The notes under the pieces: generated by a model
What the model saw: the letters and a program-made list of their open reading frames with translations, nothing else
Told to the model about the DNA's origin: nothing
Database searches by the model: none
Made by a program: the position numbers and the translations under genes
Origin: Streptomyces sp. CA-278952
GTDB lineage: Bacteria; Actinomycetota; Actinomycetes; Streptomycetales; Streptomycetaceae
Direction: 5' to 3'
Length of the DNA: 64,000 nt
Assembly: GCF_028747205.1 (NCBI RefSeq)
Contig: NZ_CP112880.1
Location: 744,001-808,000 of the forward strand
Shown here: positions 8,089 through 16,018 of the stretch, one piece after another
How the letters are laid out: each line of letters starts with the position of its first letter
How positions within the stretch are numbered: the first letter of the stretch is position 1

Positions 8089-10016
8089 CCACCGATTACG
8101 ACGCCGAGGCGATCACCGTCCACTCCGGTCTTGAGGCGGTGCGCCGCAACCCGTCGATGTACGTCGGGTCGACCGGCTCGGACGGCGCCCATCACCTGGT
8201 GCTCGAACTGGTCGACAACGCCGTGGACGAGGCCGCCGCCGGGCACTGCGGCGCGATCTCGGTGGAGCTGCACGGCGACGGCTCCTGCTCGGTCACCGAC
8301 GACGGCCGGGGCATCCCCACCGCCCCGCACCCGGAGGCCGGGATCCCGGCGTGCGAGCTCGTGCTCACCACGCTGCACTCGGGGGGCAAGTTCGACCACT
8401 CCTCCTACGCGACCTCGGCCGGGCTGCACGGTGTCGGCCTGGCCTGCGTGAACGCGCTGTCCCAGTGGTTGCGGCTGGACGTGTGGCGCGACGGCGCGCA
8501 CCACAGCGAGTCGTTCGCCCGGGGCGCGGTCGAGACCCCGCTCAAACGGGTCGGCGACAGCGGCCGCCGCGGCACCCGCGTGTGGTTCCGCCCGGACCCG
8601 GAGATCTTCTCCTCCTGCGCACTCGACGCGGAGCTGCTGCACGCCCGGCTGCTCGACATCGCGTATCTGCACCCGGGCCTGCGGGTCGGTCTCATCGACC
8701 ACCGCACCGGGCGGGACGAGTCGCTGTACGAGATGACCGGGGTGCGGGGCCTGCTCGCGTACCGCGCCCGCGACGCCGAGAAGGTGCATGCCGAGCCGAC
8801 CACCATCTCCTGGGCGGGGGACGGGTGCGTGATCGACGCCGCCGTCCAGTGGACCGAGGGGTACGCGGAGCAGATCTTCGCTTACGTCAACACCATCCGC
8901 ACCGACCTGGGCGGGTCGCATGTGGACGCCCTGCGCGGCGCGCTGGCAGGGGTGGTGGCCGAACATCTCGGCCCGGCCGCGGACAGGATGACCGCGGTCG
9001 ACATCCTGGAGGGGCTGACCGCGGTGATCGCGATCCGGATCCCGGACGCGCGGTTCGACGGCCAGACCAAACGCACCCTGCGCAACGACGAGGCGGGCGC
9101 CCGCGTGTTCGACGTCGTCACCGAGCAGGCGCGGCGGGCGCTGGCGGCCGACCCGGAGCTGGCCCGCCGCATCGCCGAACGGGCCGTCGACGCGAGCCGG
9201 GCCCGGCTCGCCGCGCGGCTGGCCGGGCGGACGGCCCGCTCCCGGACCCGGGCCGCCGAGGTCGACTACGCGGTCTACCAGCGGCAGTTCGGGATCCGCT
9301 CGAAGGACTGGCACGACTCGTGCGCCTGGCTCACCGACGAGGACCTGCTCGGCAAGCACGCGGAGCTGTGCGCGGTGCCGCCGGACGCGCGGATGCTGGA
9401 CGTGTGCTGCGGCAGCGGTGTCGTCGGCGGCGCGTTCCGCGGCCGGGTCGGCGAGATGGTCGGGCTGGACCTCACCCCGGAGATGGCCGCGCTCGCCGCC
9501 ACCCGGCTGGACGTGGTGCACCAGGGCACCGTCTACGACCTGCCGTTCCCCGACGCCAGTTTCGACCTCGTGGTCACCCGGGAGGTGCTGCATCTGCTGC
9601 CTCGTCCGGAGCGGCCGGTGTCGGAGATCTTCCGTGTGCTGCGGCCGGGCGGGCAGTTCATCGTCGGGCAGATCGTGCCGTACGCGGACGTGGACGCATT
9701 CTGGATGTTCCGCGTCTTCAAGAAGAAGCAGCCACTGCTGTGCCAGATGTTCCGCGAGGAGGACTTCCGGGCGTTGCTCACCGGCGGCGGGTTCACCGAC
9801 GTACGGATGGAGGAGCACTTCCTGTGGGAGTCGATCGACCGGTGGATCGACACGCACGAGACGACACCGGCGAGCCGGCAGGAGATCTACCGCCTCTATG
9901 ACGACGCGCCGCGCGAGGTGCGCGACGTACACCCCTTCGAGGTACTGCCGGACGGCTCGGTGCTCGACCGGTGGCGGTGGTGCGTGTACTCGGTGCGGAA
10001 ACCCGACCATGCCTAG
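8085..10016 (+). CDS. GyrB-type GHKL ATPase/transducer fused to a SAM methyltransferase
   Basis: A 643-residue fusion. Residues 1 to about 385 correspond to the 43-kDa ATPase fragment of DNA gyrase B. Visible motifs are the base Glu41 and Asn45 (LELVDNAVDEA), the ATP-binding DDGRGIP (72-78), the lid AGLHGVGLACVNALS, and the transducer lysine in GQTKRTLRN (Lys329). The TOPRIM half (EGDSA, PLRGK) is missing. After a charged linker, a class I methyltransferase starts at about residue 410 with motif I LDVCCGSG (438-445) and LDLTPEMAALAA; it resembles the stand-alone enzyme at 6891. All key ATPase residues are kept, so it should bind and perhaps hydrolyse ATP. The role is unknown: a gyrase-inhibitor decoy or an ATP-gated biosynthetic enzyme are possibilities. 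It overlaps both neighbours. Confidence 0.9.
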   Translation: MTTDYDAEAITVHSGLEAVRRNPSMYVGSTGSDGAHHLVLELVDNAVDEAAAGHCGAISVELHGDGSCSVTDDGRGIPTAPHPEAGIPACELVLTTLHSGGKFDHSSYATSAGLHGVGLACVNALSQWLRLDVWRDGAHHSESFARGAVETPLKRVGDSGRRGTRVWFRPDPEIFSSCALDAELLHARLLDIAYLHPGLRVGLIDHRTGRDESLYEMTGVRGLLAYRARDAEKVHAEPTTISWAGDGCVIDAAVQWTEGYAEQIFAYVNTIRTDLGGSHVDALRGALAGVVAEHLGPAADRMTAVDILEGLTAVIAIRIPDARFDGQTKRTLRNDEAGARVFDVVTEQARRALAADPELARRIAERAVDASRARLAARLAGRTARSRTRAAEVDYAVYQRQFGIRSKDWHDSCAWLTDEDLLGKHAELCAVPPDARMLDVCCGSGVVGGAFRGRVGEMVGLDLTPEMAALAATRLDVVHQGTVYDLPFPDASFDLVVTREVLHLLPRPERPVSEIFRVLRPGGQFIVGQIVPYADVDAFWMFRVFKKKQPLLCQMFREEDFRALLTGGGFTDVRMEEHFLWESIDRWIDTHETTPASRQEIYRLYDDAPREVRDVHPFEVLPDGSVLDRWRWCVYSVRKPDHA

Positions 10017-11262
10017 CCGCGCCGTGGATCACCCGGCCGCCGAGGTCGTGCGCGGGCTGGAGGTGCTACGGCCGCTGCGCGGCACGCCGGTGGAGCACTT
10101 CTGCGCGAAGGTGCGCGATCTCGTCGTCGTCGCGTCGAGCTCGCGGGGCGGGTCGAGCATGCTCGCCGAGCTGCTGCGGACCTCGCGGCACCTTCTGCAC
10201 CTGCGCGGTGAGCTGAATCCGCTGCTGCGGCTGGCCGGCCTCGACCACCCGCGCAGCGGCACCGGATCCGACGTGCTGGAGGCGGCGCACTGGCACGGGC
10301 TTCCGCGGCAATCCCGGGCGTTGTTCGAGGCGGAACTGGCACTGGACGCGGGCTCTCCCGGCACCGGCGTGGAGAACCTGGCGGTGGACGGGGCGTGGCG
10401 GCTGGTCGTGCAGTGGCCGGGGCGGGGCCTCGATCCCGTCGACCTGGTGCGGACCGCCGAGGCGGTACTGGACCGTGATCTCCCCCGGTTCGCACGGGCG
10501 TTGATCGGCAGGGCCGGTGTGAACCCGTGGTACTACGACCTTCCCGGCCGGTCACCGGGACCACGACCGGCCGGGCCGCCCGGTGACGTGCTGCTCGAAG
10601 AGCCGCCCTTCGTCCTCCCCCGTCCGTGGCGGCCGGCGGGCGAAGACGATCTCGCCACGAAGCCACTGGTGATCAAGACGCCGGGCAACGCCTACCGGCT
10701 CGGGTTCCTGCGGGCCGTCTTCCCCAACGCGCGCCTGCGGGTGCTGCACCTGACCAGGAACCCGGCCGCGTCGGTCAACGGCCTGGTCGACGGTTGGCTG
10801 CACCACGGGTTCCACGCGTACCGGCTGGACGAACCACTGCGGATCGCCGGGTACGCCGACGTGCGGCCGGCAGACCGGCACTGGTGGAAGTTCGACCTGC
10901 CCCCCGGCTGGTCCGCGTACACCGCCGCCGCCCTGCCCCGGGTCTGCGCCCACCAGTGGTGGTCGAGTCACCGTGCGGTACTCGCCCACGGGGCGGACCA
11001 CACGGTGCGCTTCGAGGACCTGATCAGCGGTCCGCACGGCCGCGCGGACGCCGTCGAGCGGATCGCCGACTGGCTGGGGGTGCCGTTCGACGGGCCGCTG
11101 AAGCGGGCCGCCACCGACGGCATCGCCGCCACCGTGTCCACCGCCGCACCACGCCCCGGCAGGTGGCTGGCGCGGGAAGAGGAAGTCCGATCGGCGCTGA
11201 GCGCCGACGTGCTCGCGATGGCGGAGAGGCTCGGTTATGCCCGTGACGACCACTGGATCTGA
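10009..11262 (+). CDS. Sulfotransferase 2
   Basis: A 417-residue protein. LVVVASSSRGGSSMLAELL is a PAPS-binding loop of the Sulfotransfer family. Later come FPNARLRVLHLTRNPAASVNG (strand-turn with Arg) and HTVRFEDLISGPHG, matching the conserved C-terminal segments of sulfotransferase 1 in order. It is longer than that enzyme because of an insert at about residues 110-200. The ATG at 10009 lies inside the end of the fusion gene, and the 3' end overlaps the next gene by 26 bases, so it is part of the same coupled operon. Two sulfotransferases imply two sulfation sites or different acceptors. Confidence 0.8.
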   Translation: MPSRAVDHPAAEVVRGLEVLRPLRGTPVEHFCAKVRDLVVVASSSRGGSSMLAELLRTSRHLLHLRGELNPLLRLAGLDHPRSGTGSDVLEAAHWHGLPRQSRALFEAELALDAGSPGTGVENLAVDGAWRLVVQWPGRGLDPVDLVRTAEAVLDRDLPRFARALIGRAGVNPWYYDLPGRSPGPRPAGPPGDVLLEEPPFVLPRPWRPAGEDDLATKPLVIKTPGNAYRLGFLRAVFPNARLRVLHLTRNPAASVNGLVDGWLHHGFHAYRLDEPLRIAGYADVRPADRHWWKFDLPPGWSAYTAAALPRVCAHQWWSSHRAVLAHGADHTVRFEDLISGPHGRADAVERIADWLGVPFDGPLKRAATDGIAATVSTAAPRPGRWLAREEEVRSALSADVLAMAERLGYARDDHWI

Positions 11263-12190
11263 GCCGAGCACCCACGGCGGCCCGGGGTGGGTTCCCCGCG
11301 TGGCGTCGCACGTGGACGAAGTCGCGGCCGGGAGCGTGTGGGCGCCGTGCGGGTACCGGTCGGAGACGGCCGCGCTGCGGTCGGTGCTGCTGGTCCGCCC
11401 GCCGGACAGCATCGCCGCGGTGCGCCGGCCCGGGGCCTCGCTCATGCTCGGGCCGGTGGATCCGGCGGCGATGCGGGCGCAGTGCGACGCGCTGGCGGAC
11501 CGCCTGCGCGGCCACGGGGTCGAGGTACACCTGGCCTCCCCCGCGGCGACGCCGAACGTGGTGTTCGCGCGGGACCTGTTCTGGATGACCCCGGCCGGGG
11601 CGGTGGTGGCGCGGATGGCGTCGGCGCAGCGGGCCGGCGAGGAACGGCATGCCGCGCTCGCGCTGGCCGAGGCAGGGTTCCCGATTCTGCGCACGGTGTC
11701 CGGCACCGCCGTGTTCGAGGGCGCCGACGCGCTGTGGATCGACCCGTCGACGGTGATCGTCGGCACCGGGTTCCGCACGAACGACGCCGGCGCGGCCGAG
11801 GTCGCCTCGGCGGTCGCGGGACTGGGGGCGCGGGTGGTGACGGTGCGCTTGGCGCCGGGCGTGCAGCATCTGCTGGGGACGGTGGTGTTCCTCGGCCCGT
11901 CCACGGCCGTCATCCATCGGGCGGCGAGCCCACCGGAGTTGACGATACTGCTCCGCGAGTACGGCTATCGGGTGATCGCGCTGGAGCCGGACGAGGAGCT
12001 GCTGGTGCGGCGCGGGATGAACCTGCTGGTGCTCGCGCCGGGGCGGGTGCTGATGCCCGCGGGCTGCCCGGGGATCCGGCGGACGCTGGAGCGGGCGGGC
12101 GTGGCCGTCGACGAGATCGACGTCGGGGAGTATCTGCGGGCGGCCGGCGGGATCGGCTGCGTGACCGGGGTGGTGCGCCGTGAGCACTGA
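11237..12190 (+). CDS. Guanidine-modifying enzyme (DDAH/arginine deiminase/amidinotransferase-like)
   Basis: A 317-residue protein of the pentein fold. NVVFARDLFWMT gives the substrate Asp region, FEGADALWIDP matches the Glu/Asp guanidinium-binding strand, GVQHLLGTVVFL has the catalytic His (211), and GGIGCVTGVV near the end has the catalytic Cys (308). Family members hydrolyse or transfer the guanidino group of arginine derivatives, giving citrulline or amidinated products. In an NRPS cluster it likely makes or modifies an arginine-derived unit. GGAGAGG precedes the ATG within the overlapping sulfotransferase gene. It is the last gene of the coupled operon. Confidence 0.8.
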   Translation: MPVTTTGSEPSTHGGPGWVPRVASHVDEVAAGSVWAPCGYRSETAALRSVLLVRPPDSIAAVRRPGASLMLGPVDPAAMRAQCDALADRLRGHGVEVHLASPAATPNVVFARDLFWMTPAGAVVARMASAQRAGEERHAALALAEAGFPILRTVSGTAVFEGADALWIDPSTVIVGTGFRTNDAGAAEVASAVAGLGARVVTVRLAPGVQHLLGTVVFLGPSTAVIHRAASPPELTILLREYGYRVIALEPDEELLVRRGMNLLVLAPGRVLMPAGCPGIRRTLERAGVAVDEIDVGEYLRAAGGIGCVTGVVRREH

Positions 12191-12220
12191 GAGCGGTCAC
12201 TGGGCCGATCACTGGGACAT

Positions 12221-12631
12221 TCACTGGGCCGGGTACACCGTGGGGTCGTCCAGCGGCACCTTCAGCCAGGAGATCATCTGCCGGAGCTGGTGGTACGCCG
12301 CCAGCCGCTGCTCGTCGGAGTCGGCCTCCTCCGCTGCCGCGATCGGCTCCCACAGGCGCGGCACCATCACCGGCCCGACTTCGAGCAGGCCGCCGCTGCC
12401 GCCGGTGGCCCACTTCGCCAGCACGTACCGGACGATCGCGCCGACCGGGATGTCCAGGTTCCGGGACATGCCGCGCACGGTCTCCAGCGGATCGAGGAGC
12501 CCGTAATCGACCACCTCGGCCTTGAAGTTGGCGTGCGGGTCCTCCGGTGGCCAGCACCGTTCCCACTGGCGCAGCCGGACCGTCGGCGTACCGGTCGCGT
12601 CGTAGGCCAGGTCATCCATGTCGCCATCCAT
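12221..12631 (-). CDS. DUF6027-family protein
   Basis: A 136-residue acidic protein read on the opposite strand to its neighbours. The sequence (YGLLDPLETVRGMSRNLD, then VRYVLAKWATGGSGGLLE and QLRQMISWLKVPLDDP) matches, by recollection, a family common in Streptomyces genomes and known as DUF6027. No enzymatic motif is visible. It is convergent with the guanidine-modifying gene and divergent from the small peptide gene. Whether it belongs to the cluster is unclear; homologues also occur outside such clusters. Confidence 0.75.
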   Translation of the reverse strand: MDGDMDDLAYDATGTPTVRLRQWERCWPPEDPHANFKAEVVDYGLLDPLETVRGMSRNLDIPVGAIVRYVLAKWATGGSGGLLEVGPVMVPRLWEPIAAAEEADSDEQRLAAYHQLRQMISWLKVPLDDPTVYPAQ

Positions 12632-12705
12632 ACCGCCACCCTAGGGCGGCACCGAGCTTGTCCGACCGGGCAGGGATGAACACCGAAGTAAGGAAAGGAG
12701 AACCA

Positions 12706-12837
12706 GTGAACGAGAACCTTCGTGAGGAACGAGTCGCCCTCGTTGCGACCGACTCGGGCGCCGCGACCAGCGGCACCGCCACGGCCGACGACGAGGCGAT
12801 CCGTCAGCAGCTGCGCAGCCTCGGCTACCGCATCTGA
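12706..12837 (+). CDS. Small 43-residue peptide, candidate precursor or accessory peptide
   Basis: A GTG start at 12706 is preceded by a strong GGAAAGGAG. An upstream in-frame ATG at 12676 would place that ribosome site inside the gene, so GTG is preferred. The product is hydrophilic: [12 protein letters not shown], then a Ser/Thr/Ala/Gly-rich middle ([14 protein letters not shown]), then a basic amphipathic end ([12 protein letters not shown]). There is no Cys and no membrane segment. A strong hairpin follows at once, and the next gene has its own promoter, so it seems separately and strongly expressed. In a cluster with two radical SAM enzymes it could be a ribosomal precursor peptide, but no precursor family is recognised. 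Confidence 0.6.
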   Translation: MNENLREERVALVATDSGAATSGTATADDEAIRQQLRSLGYRI

Positions 12838-12841
12838 CCGA

Positions 12842-12880
12842 ACACCGCCCCGGTCCTCCCGCACGGGCGGGCCGGGGTGT
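12842..12880 (+). terminator. Hairpin terminator after the small peptide gene
   Basis: ACACC-GC-CCCGG (from 12842) pairs with CCGGGGTGT (to 12880), with an inner CCCG/CGGG stem; it starts five bases after the stop codon. No U-tract follows, which is common in Streptomyces. Confidence 0.6.
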
Positions 12881-12920
12881 CCCCGCGTGTCGGGGGTCAC
12901 CGTGCTGGAGGGCGGGAGTG

Positions 12921-12948
12921 TTGACCACCCGACGGCGCGTTGTAGCGT
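12921..12948 (+). promoter_or_regulatory. Candidate housekeeping promoter for mbtH/radical SAM operon
   Basis: TTGACC (12921-12926) and TAGCGT (12943-12948) are spaced by 16 bases and fit a HrdB-type promoter. A start about seven bases downstream would leave a short leader holding the CTGGAGG ribosome site of the MbtH gene. Confidence 0.5.
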
Positions 12949-12967
12949 GCGGCGACCTGGAGGCGGC

Positions 12968-13195
12968 ATGGCTGAGACGACCAACCCGTTCGACGACGAC
13001 AACGCACCGTTCTGGGTGCTGCGCAACGACGAGGACCAGCACTCGCTGTGGCCGGAGTTCGCTCCGGTGCCCGCCGGGTGGCACGTGGTACACGGCCCGG
13101 ACGGCCGGGCGGCGTGCCTGGCCTACGTCGAGGAGCACTGGACCGACCTGCGTCCGGCCTCCCTGCGTCGCGCCATGGACGACGCGACCGGGTGA
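12968..13195 (+). CDS. MbtH-like NRPS accessory protein
   Basis: A 75-residue protein with the complete MbtH pattern: [13 protein letters not shown] at the start, then [19 protein letters not shown] with the conserved Trp residues, and [15 protein letters not shown] at the end. MbtH proteins bind and activate NRPS adenylation domains, so this is a direct functional link to the NRPS at the left edge. The start follows GGAGG. It has its own promoter and precedes the second radical SAM gene by about 107 bases. Confidence 0.95.
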   Translation: MAETTNPFDDDNAPFWVLRNDEDQHSLWPEFAPVPAGWHVVHGPDGRAACLAYVEEHWTDLRPASLRRAMDDATG

Positions 13196-13301
13196 ACTAC
13201 CGGATGCATACGCGGTCTTCACGGTGGCGGCGGCGGTGGACCGCTTCGTCACCCGCATCGCCCGGGGGAACCTGGCGGCATGGCGGCATGGGGGCGAAAC
13301 A

Positions 13302-15248
13302 GTGAGTCAGTCCACACTTCCGTTTCCACGGCCACGGCCACGGCCACGGCCACGACCACGTTCACGGGAGAAGCGCGGACGCGCGCTGATCGTGCAACAG
13401 GGCGCCTGGGACATGCCCAAGGAGTCGATGCCGCTCGCCGCCGGCTATCTGACAGCCGCAGCACGGGCCGATCCCGTGGTGGGACCCGAGTTCGACGTGG
13501 GGATACAGAACTTCCGCGGTGGACAATCGCTGGGCTCGATGGCGCGCACGATCTTCTCCGGGGTGGTGCCGGACGTGCTGGCGTTCTCGGTCCTCGGCTG
13601 GAACCTCGACCAGTTCGGCGCGCTCGCCGAGACCTACAAGTCGGTGCGCCCGGACGGCTGGGTCGTCTTCGGCGGAACGCACGTCGCCCACCAGGCGGAA
13701 CGCGTCTTCCGACGCTTCCCCGAGGTCGACGTCGTCGCCAACGGCGAGGGCGAGTTCACCTTCCGGGACCTGCTGCTCGCCGTCCTCGAGGAGAAGTCGC
13801 CGCACGATCTCGCGCAGGTGCCGGGGATCTCCTACCGCGACGAGGAAGGGACGATCCACACCACTGCCGAGGCGCCGCGCATCGACGACCTGGACATCAT
13901 TCCGTCGCCCTTTCTGACCGGGGCCATACCGCTGCTCGACCACCAGGGCCGGTTCCCCTACGACGTCGCGCTGATGGAGACCAACCGCGGCTGTCCGTAC
14001 AAGTGCTCGTTCTGTTACTGGGGCGGCGCGGTCGGCCAACGGATGCGCGACTTCTCCCGCGAGCGGCTGCGCGCGGAGCTCGACGTCTTCGGCTACCACC
14101 GGATTCCGACGGTGGTGCTGTGCGACTCCAACTTCGGCATGCGCCGGCCGGACGCGGAGTTCGTCGAGGACCTCGTCAGGACGCGCGAGAAGTACGGGTT
14201 CCCGAAGTCGTTGGAGACGTCGTGGGCGAAGAACAAGTCCAAGACGTTCCGCGACATCATCCGCCGGATGAAGGCCGAGGGGTTCCAGAGCTCGTTCACC
14301 GTGGCGCTGCAGACACTGGACGACACGGCGTTGCGTGACATGGGCAGAAGCAACATGCGGCTCAACGAGTGGAAGGAGCTGGCGGCATGGCTCGCGGCGG
14401 AGGGTCTCGACGCCTACGCGGAACTGATCTGGGGCGCGCCGGGTGAGACGGTCGACTCCTTCCTGACGGGTTACGACCGGTTGTCCCAACACGTGTCCCG
14501 CATCGCCGTCTACCCCCTGTTGCTGCTGCCCAACACCACCTACACGGAGAACCGCGAGGAGCACGGCTTCGTCACCGTGCGCGGCGACAACGACGACTTC
14601 GAGTACGTACTCGCCAACCGCACCGTCACCGTCGCGGAGAACACGACGATGCAGCGGTTCATGTTCTGGGCCCGGATGATGAGCGAGAACATGTACTTCC
14701 GGCACATCTGGGCGCCGCTGCGGGAGCTCGCCGGGCTCACCCAGAGCGCCGTACTGCTGATCCTCTCGGAGTGGTTCCAGGACTCGACCGATCCCGCCGT
14801 CGCCGAGTTGCTCGGCCACGGCCGCGAGTTCACCGACTCCGGCCTGGTCGTCGAGTCGCTGCACAAACTCTACGCCGACCCGCGGTTCGCGCCGGGCTTC
14901 CAGCGGTGGTGGGACGAGGCGATCCTGCCGAAGGTGCCCGAGCGGCACAGGCCGCTGCTCAACGAGATCTTCCGCTACGACAACGCGACCCGCCCGATCT
15001 ACTCCGGCGCTGGTGCCGAGGACGCCGAGCTGCGCAGCATCGACGGCCTGCCGCACTACGTCCGCAGCGGCCTGCGGTTCAACTACCCGATGCCGCACGT
15101 TCTCGACGCCATCCGCGCGAGCCGACCGTTCGACGAGGAACCCTCGCCGGTCGAACTGACGCTCGCCTACCGCGTCGGATTCGACGACTACCTCGACAAC
15201 CACGAACTCGCGACGTACTACGCCGGTCGCTGTCTCGAGATCCGGTAG
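13302..15248 (+). CDS. B12-binding-domain radical SAM enzyme 2
   Basis: A 648-residue enzyme. After an unusual Pro-Arg repeat, residues about 30-190 look like a cobalamin-binding domain (KESMPLAAGYLTAAA, VVFGGTHVAHQAERVF). The radical SAM core begins at NRGCPYKCSFCYWGG with Cys231, Cys235 and Cys238. ELIWGAPGETVDSF is the late-barrel motif, and a long C-terminal domain of about 200 residues follows. This is the large class of B12-dependent radical methylases and related enzymes; no DxHxxG motif was seen. GTG at 13302 is chosen because it follows GGGGGCGAAACA; earlier in-frame GTG codons at 13224 and 13233 are possible. Substrate unknown. Confidence 0.85.
   Translation: MSQSTLPFPRPRPRPRPRPRSREKRGRALIVQQGAWDMPKESMPLAAGYLTAAARADPVVGPEFDVGIQNFRGGQSLGSMARTIFSGVVPDVLAFSVLGWNLDQFGALAETYKSVRPDGWVVFGGTHVAHQAERVFRRFPEVDVVANGEGEFTFRDLLLAVLEEKSPHDLAQVPGISYRDEEGTIHTTAEAPRIDDLDIIPSPFLTGAIPLLDHQGRFPYDVALMETNRGCPYKCSFCYWGGAVGQRMRDFSRERLRAELDVFGYHRIPTVVLCDSNFGMRRPDAEFVEDLVRTREKYGFPKSLETSWAKNKSKTFRDIIRRMKAEGFQSSFTVALQTLDDTALRDMGRSNMRLNEWKELAAWLAAEGLDAYAELIWGAPGETVDSFLTGYDRLSQHVSRIAVYPLLLLPNTTYTENREEHGFVTVRGDNDDFEYVLANRTVTVAENTTMQRFMFWARMMSENMYFRHIWAPLRELAGLTQSAVLLILSEWFQDSTDPAVAELLGHGREFTDSGLVVESLHKLYADPRFAPGFQRWWDEAILPKVPERHRPLLNEIFRYDNATRPIYSGAGAEDAELRSIDGLPHYVRSGLRFNYPMPHVLDAIRASRPFDEEPSPVELTLAYRVGFDDYLDNHELATYYAGRCLEIR
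13326..13360 (+). repeat. Hexanucleotide tandem repeat encoding Pro-Arg
   Basis: About five to six copies of CCACGG, partly degenerate at the right end, encode (Pro-Arg)n near the N-terminus of radical SAM enzyme 2. Such a tract can expand or contract in whole codon pairs without changing frame. Confidence 0.8.
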
Positions 15249-15312
15249 CTGACAGCGCAACGGACGAACGCGGCGTACGGCAACGTAACCACCGACGAGC
15301 GAGGGCTTGTTC

Positions 15313-15330
15313 CGGCTCCCGACGGAGCCG
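15313..15330 (+). terminator. Short hairpin after the cluster
   Basis: CGGCTCC (15313-15319) and GGAGCCG (15324-15330) form a perfect 7-base stem with a 4-base loop, 65 bases after the radical SAM stop. It may terminate the cluster transcript. Confidence 0.35.
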
Positions 15331-15399
15331 ACGGCCACCGAGGGTCACGCGGCTGCGAGGTGTCGGGCGAGCAGCTCCCGCGGCGGCTCGAGTCTCCGG

Positions 15400-15703
15400 T
15401 CAGGACTCGACCTCGAATGCGAGTTTGTCGTAGCGGCGCTCCGCGATCTGCTCCCGAGACCCCGAGACGAGGGTGATGCAGTCCCCGCCGAAGACCGGGC
15501 ACGACCACGCCCTCCGGCAGATGCGCGGGCCCGCCTGCCCGAGCGGCCGGAGCGGCGTTCTTCCGCACCTCTTCCGGCAGTTGCTCGTAGCGGCAGAGGT
15601 AGACGCAGGGGCGCAGGGGGCGGACGAAGACCTCGGTCACCGGCTCGGGTACGCCAAGGGCCCGCCCGGCATCGCGAATGGTTTCACGTGCGGTCGCAGT
15701 CAT
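15400..15703 (-). pseudogene. Frameshifted small gene of unknown function
   Basis: From an ATG at 15701-15703 the minus strand encodes MTATARETIRDAGRALG, then VRPLRPCVYLCRYEQLPEE, then GGPAHLPEGVVVP in one frame. A natural ending, GGDCITLVSGSREQIAERR and then YDKLAFEVES-stop, continues only in another frame from about 15488. A single-base shift therefore breaks an otherwise plausible gene of about 100 residues. The GGPAHLPEG stretch recalls YwqG/DUF1963-like proteins, but this is weak. It could be a real decay event or a sequence error. Confidence 0.5.
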
Positions 15704-16018
15704 GGACGTCACCGTGCCATGCCCCACTGACACGGCCCTGTGGTGCCCGGCCGCAGGGAGCGACCGCCTCGACTCCGCCTGGCACCGGGACCGGGACCGC
15801 AGCCGAGCCGGACAGAGACCCCGCACCGACGACCGGATAAGGAGCCCAAGCCCGGCGACAGATGACCGGCGGGTGGTTCCTACCGGTCCCCCGAATGCCT
15901 CTCTGGGATGGTCGCGGCCTCACGAGAGACCCAGCATGTCGACTAAAGCACCGGTATGCGCTCATTCGCGAGCGCCCCGCTTCCGGGCAGCCGGTCTCGA
16001 CTCTCAGCTGGAGTACGC
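15704..16018. other. Intergenic stretch without a recognised gene
   Basis: No coding frame here shows family similarity or a good ribosome site. It must hold the promoter of the CHRD gene, whose GGAG lies at about 16011, but no clear -35/-10 pair was identified. Confidence 0.5.

Noticed and set aside
7929..10010. A 693-codon minus-strand open frame opposite the GyrB/methyltransferase gene
   Set aside because: No motifs and no ribosome site; it mirrors the third-position G/C of the real gene.
13326..13360. Repeat tract considered as a CRISPR or regulatory array
   Set aside because: The unit is six bases with no spacers and lies inside a coding region, so it is a simple codon-pair repeat. No CRISPR array was seen anywhere in the window.
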